A stretch of DNA of 54,913 nt from positions 6,685,306 through 6,740,218 of the forward strand of contig NC_064046.1 of NCBI RefSeq assembly GCF_932526225.1, in the 5' to 3' direction. This DNA comes from Nematostella vectensis. Lineage: Eukaryota; Cnidaria; Anthozoa; Actiniaria; Edwardsiidae. Positions 1 through 54,913 of the stretch are shown piece by piece. Position 1 is the stretch's first letter; every line of letters begins with the position of its first letter. A program made the translations under genes and the position numbers. Under the pieces are notes generated by a model. That model did no database searches. It was not told the DNA's origin and saw only the letters and a list, made by a program, of their open reading frames with translations.

Positions 1-377
1 TAATTTCCGCCTATGCAAAGAACCATAATTAATAGGCCAAAAACTAGAAAAAGAGAGGAGTTGAATTCTGATGGCATATTCTGAAAGCCTGGACCAGAAT
101 TAGTCAGAGTAGTAATTTTCAGCCCTGTCCTGTAGTTAGTTTTGAAGATATTGAGCTCTGAAATTCGTATAAACTGACATTTGCCCCTCACGAGGGTAAA
201 ATGGGGGCGTTGCCCTCAATTTTGGGAAGGCCATATCTCGGACACCCTTTAGAGTTGGACCCTAAAATTTTGCATGTGTTCCTTATACATATAGAGGTAT
301 TACCAAAATAAATTTGAGCAAAATCTGAGTCAGTGACCTGGGGACCTCTGGTTGAGTTCATATGGAATGACCCATTC

Positions 378-640
378 GGGATAAGTGGAAAAAATGAAAT
401 CAGGCGTTGTTGTGAAATACCATTTTCTTATTCGAGAAATGTTTAGAAAATACTAAAGAACCCTTTTTTTTAGTCTATTCCTTATTAGGATAAGTCGTTA
501 AAACGAAATCAGGCATTATGAAATACCTTTTTCAGGAGATGTTGAAAAAACACTAACAACCTTTTTTTAGTCTATTCCTTATACGAATAATTAGTAAAAA
601 AGAAGTCAGGCGTTATGAAATACCATTTCCTTATTCGCCT
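378..640 (+). repeat. Three degenerate ~100-bp tandem copies
   Basis: Copies start near 378, 488 and 584. Shared blocks are GAAATCAGGC, GTTGTGAAATACC or TTATGAAATACC, a T-run with TTTTTAGTCTATTCCTTAT, and ACTAA(A/C)(A/G)A. The third copy is truncated. Confidence 0.7.
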
Positions 641-1106
641 TATCTAAGTAGCTAAGATGTGAATTGACAACAAGCAGTATCTGTCAAATTGTGGTTTTGT
701 TAGCAAGGTCAAATTCATACGACACACGTAGTCAAGTAAAGCTGAATATTTCTCTTCTAAACATACTAATGCCTTTTGAATGGATACCCAATGTACAAAT
801 ACATTAATTAGATGTGAGGTAGATTTCCTCTCTTTTCCTAGACTCATTTGTGAAAGCGATTGCATTGCGTAATTTGACCTTTTGTAGCAGATAGTCTCAT
901 GTTCACAGCTCAGCAGCACAGCACGTGAATGCAACCAGAACTATCCGACGAAAATGCTTGTTCTGGGTAAAGTGTAATGCCTAAATACTGTTTCAACTTG
1001 AATTAAAAGTTATGTAAGTACCCCACGGATTTTAATAAGGAACTGAGCGAATAAGGAAACAGACGAAAAAGGAACTGCTGATAAGGAACCAGAATCAGAC
1101 TGGTGC

Positions 1107-2186
1107 GTTACAGACGTTACATCTTGTTGCATTACAGACTTAATGCCTTTTGTTGAGCAAGAAAAACACTTAATATTTAATATTTATTGTTTGATACATC
1201 ACTCCAATCTCTCCAAATTATCTGTCAAGGACATATTGCAAAATTTATGCTGTGAAACCAGTTCACAAAATTACTATGTATTATTTGATACATTTATGCA
1301 TTATTACTTCCATAAAAGAAAATAAAAGAAATTGTTAAGTGATTTGGCCACTTCTTATGAAACTGGTTGTGAGATGCAAAAGCCAAAACAAGTGATTAAC
1401 TTCGTCAAGAGATAACTATGCAAAAAAAATATGTTATTAGAAAACAATTCTTGATGTTTAGGCTGAAAATTTATAATAAAATCAGAAAAAGAAAAAATTC
1501 TTTGAATTTTTATTTGATAAATAAGAGAGGATTGATACTTATTTTTGAACTAAAATTTACTATAACATATGCAAATAGTTTGGTTTTATCAACTGCATGG
1601 AAATTGCCTTATTGGGCTCCCTGAGGTTTTTTTAAAAACAATTATATTTAGCTGCATCTATAGATAAAAACAGAAAAATTCACCAGTAGCTAAAAGAGAA
1701 AGTCGCTAAACAATATATAAAATGCAATAATATTGTCAAAATAGTTAATTACAGATTTACATTTTCACACGTGTAACATCTGTAACAAAACATGTAACGT
1801 CTGTAACAGAACGTTTATATATGAACCTTAATAGTTCAAAAACTATGGGTGCATTCTTGAAAGTCACCCTTACATAGAAAGCATCTAACATCTAACATAA
1901 GATTTATTACAAAGATAACATCAACATGTTATTAGATTCACAGAGTTTTCAATTAAAAAAAAGTTTTTGAAAAAAGCAGTTTTTCTGATGTAAAGTCTGT
2001 AACGCTAACAAAACTACAATTTAAAAATAAGAAAATATAGCTTTACTTATTTTCTTAACATAGGCATCTATAAGGTTGATTAAGCCTTTACAAAAAAAGC
2101 ACAAGTATAATTTAAACACTTAAATGCAATGAAGATATGACATGATGAAAATTGAAAAATGTGTTCCAAATGTAACGTCTGTAAAG
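1107..2186. mobile_element. Possible small DNA element with inverted subterminal motif
   Basis: GTTACAGACGTTACA at 1107-1121 (and ATTACAGACTTA at 1131) is the reverse complement of the motif TGTAACRTCTGTAACA at 1772-1787, 1793-1808, 1989-2004 and 2171-2186. Opposite orientation at the two sides suggests subterminal repeats of a non-autonomous transposon. I could not fix its ends. Confidence 0.45.
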
Positions 2187-2364
2187 AAGAACTGCTCCAT
2201 TATTGTTTGTATAGTGCATTGTTTACTTATTTTGGTACATTTATTGTACTTTATAGCAAAGCTAAGAAAAATACTTGAAATCACCAGTCATACTTTGAGC
2301 CAAGATAAAAACCTCCTATGGTGTACCACATTATAACACATGCGTATCTTTAATTCGTTACCAG

Positions 2365-51144
<48,780 letters not shown>

Positions 51145-51400
51145 GAACGTGTAGCCTGGACGATAGGGAGAGAGGCCTTGAGAACGTGGAAGACTAGGAA
51201 CGATTAACATGGAGAAGGAGGGGAGACTAGGGACAATTAACCCGAAGAACGAGGGGGGCTGGAAACGATTGACGCATACAAGGAGGGAGACTAGGGACTA
51301 TTAACCTGGCCATTAGGGGTATTAGGAACGGGTAACCTAGAGAACCTAAGTGGAGTGGTGACAAATAACCTGGATAACGAGGGAGAAAGAAGAGAGGAGA
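51145..51400 (+). repeat. Degenerate repeats in the TRIP13 3' UTR
   Basis: Purine-rich units around GGGAGACTAGGGACAATTAA and GGAACGATTAAC, about 45-50 bp apart, starting immediately after the stop codon. Confidence 0.6.
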
Positions 51401-51689
51401 TTAGCAACGAGTCACAAGAAATTCCGCGGTCCCCTGTTGACGTCACGGAAAAGAAAATGCAATGTTGTATATATATATACGCAATGAATTCGACTTTTTT
51501 ACCAGCCGGCACTGGCTCCCAAATGAAAAGCAAGGCGAGGGGAATAATAACTTGCACTAAGATGATGAGGCAATTAAAAAAATGCTTATTCCTTTTTGTA
51601 AGGTTCGATATATGATAAACATTGGATTGCCTTGTAGAAAACAAATACCCTACACTTTTGGTGCCCATATTTGGGCATCCTAAATTTTG

Positions 51690-51905
51690 TATTAAACTTG
51701 ACCCAATTTGTAATCTGCTCTTTTTTTTTTAATAAAAACGGCTCATATTGTATTGAACTCGACACAATTTGAAATAACCGTGACCCATTTTGTAAAAAAA
51801 AACTTGACACGATTTGTAATAACACCCGACTCACTTTGTAATAAACTCGGCCCATTTTGTAATAAACTTGACCCAATTTGTAATATATCTGATCCATTTT
51901 TTTAG
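51690..51905 (+). repeat. Minisatellite GACCCAATTTGTAATAAACTT
   Basis: About eight degenerate ~27-bp units. Several contain AATAAA, so the array could supply polyadenylation signals downstream of TRIP13. Confidence 0.75.
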
Positions 51906-51929
51906 TCTAGGTGCATAGCATACACACAT

Positions 51930-52016
51930 TGGCACCAGTCAGGCCAAGACGGGACGCTAGCACAGTCTATTACCCGTGCAGTTCGGCAACAATGGACAGA
52001 AGCTTCGTCCTTATTA
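51930..52016 (+). repeat. Second copy of the 38335 repeat
   Basis: GGCACCAGTCAGGCCAA, ATTACCCGTGCAGTTCGGCA, ATGGACAGAAGCTTCGTCCTT, same orientation as the copy at 38335-38445. Confidence 0.6.
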
Positions 52017-52074
52017 GGTTAAACTTCATAGGCAATGAACTGCAGGGCGACTCGTAAGAAGTGGTTCACACCAC

Positions 52075-52273
52075 AGTTTAGATCCATGTGGGATCATTGT
52101 GGGGATCACGCGTGCGACCTTTGCTAGTGAGACTCCGTCGGATTGCCCAACTATCCTTACGAGTACAGATGGCAACCCGATGGAGTCTACTAGCAAAGGT
52201 CGCATATGTGTGATCCGTACGATTGGCATCAAACTAGCCGGTCGAAGCTTTAGATCCCACATGGATCTAAACT
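52075..52273. mobile_element. 199-bp foldback element
   Basis: Outer arms AGTTTAGATCCATGTGGGAT (52075) and its complement ending at 52273. Inner arms GATCACGCGTGCGACCTTTG (52104) and CAAAGGTCGCATATGTGTGATC (52193-52214). The loop is about 45 nt. A partial terminus recurs at 52377-52400. Confidence 0.85.
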
Positions 52274-52299
52274 GTAGTTTAAACATAAATATATAAGGG

Positions 52300-52980
52300 C
52301 CGCTTTTATGACCACGATGTCCAACATGTAAAGTGACCGTATAACATATATAAGCTAGATTTGTCAGAAAAGACTTCCATGTGGGATCACGAGCGTGCGC
52401 ATGATTTTGGCCTTTCTATTATGGCTAGACGTGCTATGCTATATCTTTCGTCTTTTTCAAATCGATTCCTTTCCCATAGGAAAGACAGAGACAAACAGAA
52501 AATCAAAAACCTTGACAATCCTTGCATATTTTTTTATATCGAACGTGAATATCGTTACTTATCAACGTGAAAGAAAGAAAAGCGTTGCGATACCGGTCTC
52601 TTTGTGAAGTGTTATCTTTCAATTTTGCGTGAAGATAGGATCGAGACCACAATGTGCGAATTAGTGGCTTTAAGTCGAGAAAGGTAACTTTCGTAGATGA
52701 AAAAGATGCGCCAGTAGTATATGCTCGGTCTTTTGGTGGTCGTTTGGATGGCGGTGGAGTAATTTGATTATGTCACGCTCTATGACTGCATTCGTTATAA
52801 GTACGAGTTTCGCTTGTTATAATCTACAGTTTGTTATTGTAGTTCTAGTTGTCGTCTTTCCCTCCGATGCTTGGAGCTAAAAGAGTGAAACTTGTTGATG
52901 AATTTGAAAAGGTTCAGAGATCTAAGGCACGAGATATTATTAGTCAGAACTTGTCTTCGCAAACTATTGCTGTAGTCATT
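52300..52980 (+). other. No gene firmly recognised
   Basis: A + strand frame at about 52655-52770 reads SGFKSRKVTFVDEKDAPVVY then ARSFGGRLDGGG before a stop. It may be part of the decayed gene cluster to the right; not identified. Confidence 0.3.
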
Positions 52981-52982
52981 GC

Positions 52983-53299
52983 GTGCATTTATGCTTAAAG
53001 AACGGCAACGGGTGTAAGAAAGGTCATCCAAGTCAAAAACAGCACGACTTTGTGGTGATGGAGAGTGAAACTATGTGGTCCGAGTATTACGAAGTGGGAA
53101 GGAGCTTGTCGACTCTAACAATGTGTGGGAGAAGGCGCTTGAAGTTTTACGCGAATTGGGCTCAACACTACACTCATCTTGGAAAGACTATATAGATGCT
53201 TTTGGGAGCGTTACAGACACAAGGCTTTTTTTGGAATTGCCAACGAGACCATACAGTGTCCTTAGGGGTTCTTACATACCGTCGTATGTATATATGTAA
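52983..53299 (+). pseudogene. Unidentified decayed gene ending at a hairpin terminator
   Basis: Reads CLKNGNGCKKGHPSQKQHDF and VVMESETMWSEYYEVG, then after a frame change near 53095 KELVDSNNVWEKALEVLREL, GSTLHSSWKDYIDAFGSVTD and TRLFLELPTRPYSVL to TAA at 53297. The change of frame leaves a sensible amphipathic protein. I do not recognise the family. The polyadenylation signal lies 11 nt after the stop. Confidence 0.4.
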
Positions 53300-53361
53300 A
53301 CCAATTCGTCAATAAAGTTTGTTTGGTGTATACCAAGGAAGCTTTATTGACGCATTGGTTT
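53298..53361. terminator. Hairpin with AATAAA on both strands
   Basis: AAACCAATTCGTCAATAAAG (53298-53317) pairs with CTTTATTGACGCATTGGTTT (53342-53361), one mismatch. AATAAA is at 53311 on + and opposite 53343-53348 on -. Could end transcripts arriving from both sides. Confidence 0.6.
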
Positions 53362-53579
53362 AATAATTTATCCGCATAACACGGTGTGCATGATTTATCT
53401 TAAAGTATTTATCTCAACCCTCCCCTAAATTGTGGGAAGTGGAATTTTTGCCGATCGAAGTCTTTACCGACGCTGGTTAAGCTTTTTCAATAGGCCCCTC
53501 TACTCCTTGCCGCACCAAGAACATTTGTGCGACATCTTTAGGATGCTAAAGTTACGATCAAATGAATGAGGCTCGCAGA

Positions 53580-54020
53580 TTTGGCCTTATTATATCTCCT
53601 CCTCATTCACATCTCACTTCTCTTCATCCCCACTTCTCCTCCTCCCTCCTTTTCATTCCTCCCCCTCCTCATTCCTCCTCATTTATCCTCCTCCTCCCTT
53701 GTCTATCTCATTAATCCTTCTCCTCATTTATCCTCCTCCTCCCTTGTCTACCTCATTAATCCTTCTCCTCATTTATCCTCCTCCTCCCTTGTCTACCTCA
53801 TTAATCCTTCTCCTCATTTATCATCCTCCTCCCTTCTTCTCCTCATTTATTATCGTTCTCCCTTCTCCTCCCATTCCTCCTCGTGAGGAGGAGGAGTCCT
53901 CCTCACTTCTCCTCGTCCCTCCTCCTCCCCACTCCTTCTCACTCACTCCTTCCTCCCTCCCCTCACTCCTCCTCATCCCTCCTCCTCCTCATACATTCCT
54001 CCTCGCTTTTCCTCCGCATT
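53580..54020 (+). repeat. Polypyrimidine CCTCCT tract with 45-bp tandem units
   Basis: About 440 nt of almost pure C/T on + except for short A/G interruptions and the self-complementary CCTCCTCGTGAGGAGGAGG at 53877-53895. Units CTCATTAATCCTTCTCCTCA then TTTATCCTCCTCCTCCCTTG repeat three times at 53690-53830. Confidence 0.9.
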
Positions 54021-54034
54021 CCCATTCGACGACC

Positions 54035-54353
54035 ATGTCTCGAGTCGTGAAAAACAATCTTGGCTTTCGACAAGCTTTGTGTACGTGTGCGCCGCACCAG
54101 GCCGCGGCAGTATTTACTTGACACGGCTACTCCCGGGCAAGTACATGTTCTTGTCCTAGTAGCCCATAATGTTGGGAAAGGTTACATCCCTTCGGATAAT
54201 AAAGAGATGAATAACATCAGAAGACACGGCAAGGCTCTGAATCACCTGGTTAACCCCTCATTATCTTTCAAAGAGAAGAAACAAGTCTTGGCGCAAAAAG
54301 GCGGAGGGTTTATAGAAGAACTGCTTGTTCCCGTGGGTCCCGTGCTTTCCTGA
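54035..54353 (+). pseudogene. Small basic protein, Polinton/adintovirus-like, one frameshift
   Basis: ATG at 54035: MSRVVKNNLGFRQALCTCAP. After a frame change near 54095-54110 it continues DTATPGQVHVLVLVAHNVGK, IRRHGKALNHLVNPSLSFKE and KKQVLAQKGGGF to TGA at 54353. The pattern (K..R/H..L..L...S...KK..L.QKGGG) is that of a small protein I have seen encoded beside Polinton/adintovirus-like genes in invertebrates; the virion role is inference. Its stop is 3 nt from the TATA box of the next gene. Confidence 0.5.
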
Positions 54354-54356
54354 TGG

Positions 54357-54367
54357 TATAAATAAAG
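54357..54367 (+). promoter_or_regulatory. TATA box for the right-edge gene
   Basis: TATAAATAAAG starts 3 nt after the preceding stop codon and about 53 nt before the ATG at 54410. Confidence 0.5.
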
Positions 54368-54409
54368 GTAGCTGGCGAAAAGACCGTTTATTATCAAAAG
54401 TTGTTCAAC

Positions 54410-54770
54410 ATGAAACGAACCCTAGAGTCCGACTCGTCTAGTGGAGATGAAAGCGACCATGATAAAGAAGAGAGCCCCGGGTCTATGACGTACTGAGACT
54501 CCTCTCGAGAGCTGTTTCTTATCATAATGGCAACCTGACCAACAGCGAATATATCCCTCTACCAAGAGGCCTGAAATTATTTTTCAGGGACTAGCAGAGC
54601 TAGGAATTGACAAACGACTTTTATCGTGACATTAGAGGAAAATCAGACGGAAAGTGGTGAAGATGGTGCCCACGACGAGGAAGAGAGCGCTAGGGAAGAG
54701 GGCGGTGTCAGTCAAAGTGAATCAAAGGAGACAGATTCGGATATAAAGTGACAAAGAAGGCGAAGAAGAC
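54410..54770 (+). pseudogene. Unidentified acidic-start gene with frameshifts
   Basis: MKRTLESDSSSGDESDHDKE is followed by TGA at 54494. In another frame RVYDVLRLLSRAVSYHNGNL and TNSEYIPLPRGLKLFFRD are readable, and then LAELGIDKRLLS in a third. A single decayed gene is likely. Family unknown. Confidence 0.35.
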
Positions 54771-54913
54771 ATGACGGAGAAGGAAATATCTTGCGCTAGA
54801 TGTCAAGGGGACAAAGCCAAGGAATACCGCATTACCGGATGCCCTCGATGCCAGTGGCACGACACCACCCAAGAACCCTACCACAGGGATAAAACCGTCC
54901 AGTGCCCTATTTG
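54771..54913 (+). CDS. Zinc-ribbon-like frame running off the window
   Basis: ATG at 54771, open to the window end: EISCARCQGDK, then GCPRCQWHD and VQCPI followed by a partial TG. Paired CxxC motifs suggest a zinc ribbon. Whether it belongs to the preceding gene is unclear. Confidence 0.35.
   Translation, partial: MTEKEISCARCQGDKAKEYRITGCPRCQWHDTTQEPYHRDKTVQCPI

Larger units (their letters stand above)
1..2364 (+). other. TRIP13 intron (5' part), repeats, no gene recognised
   Basis: Upstream TRIP13 coding exons are not in this stretch: I looked for the conserved WxEFDEP-type N-terminal segment and did not see it. Reading frames here are short and lysine/isoleucine-rich. The stretch holds two repeat groups, listed separately. 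Confidence 0.6.

Noticed and set aside
53566-54121. Serine/proline/leucine-rich frames in the CT tract
   Set aside because: Low-complexity translation of CCTCCT repeats; only the part from 54035 shows protein-like sequence.

Overview
The window is eukaryotic and AT-rich. It is almost entirely occupied by one spliced host gene on the + strand, the AAA+ ATPase TRIP13/Pch2 (HORMA-domain remodeller). Its coding exons run from 2365 to 51144; the first coding exons lie upstream of the window. Fifteen exons with GT-AG introns and compatible phases give 344 codons plus a stop, matching the family from just before the HORMA-binding linker to the C-terminus. The mix of mobile elements (Penelope-like, DIRS-like, Helitron, hAT, Polinton-like integrase, and two transposon protein families I associate with cnidarians) suggests an anthozoan cnidarian, probably sea-anemone-like. 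That assignment is inference; no marker here fixes the species.

Layout. 1-2364: intron with degenerate repeats. 2365-3780: TRIP13 exons A-D. 4144-12674: an 8.5-kb transposon in intron D, with terminal inverted repeats, subterminal repeats and two decayed genes. 12726-14898: exons E and F, with a 5'-truncated Penelope-like element between them. 14.9-23.6 kb: foldback repeats, a Polinton-like integrase relic on the - strand, an apparently intact hAT element (16999-20303) inserted into that integrase, and tandem repeats with CRE-like palindromes. 23640-25037: exons G-J. 25-37 kb: LTR-like fragments, a TA-flanked DNA transposon, a MITE, a Crypton-like gene inside inverted repeats, and tandem repeats. 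37458-38120: exons K-N, including an 18-nt microexon directly downstream of a long GAT microsatellite. 38.7-43.3 kb: Helitron relic (- strand) interrupted by a second copy of the TA transposon, itself interrupted by a LINE. 44.0-49.1 kb: a rearranged DIRS-like retroelement (- strand) joined in frame to the signal-peptide exon of an angiotensin-converting-enzyme-like gene, with the same 30-bp minisatellite on both sides. 51046-51144: last TRIP13 exon. 51.2-54.9 kb: repeats, a foldback element, and compact decayed genes that look Polinton/adintovirus-like at the right edge.

The only host genes I can support are TRIP13, the truncated ACE-like 5' exon and, weakly, a short - strand reading frame at 23.0-23.3 kb. 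Everything else with coding character is mobile-element protein. Nearly all of it carries frameshifts or stops; the hAT transposase is the exception. I found no rRNA, tRNA or CRISPR array.
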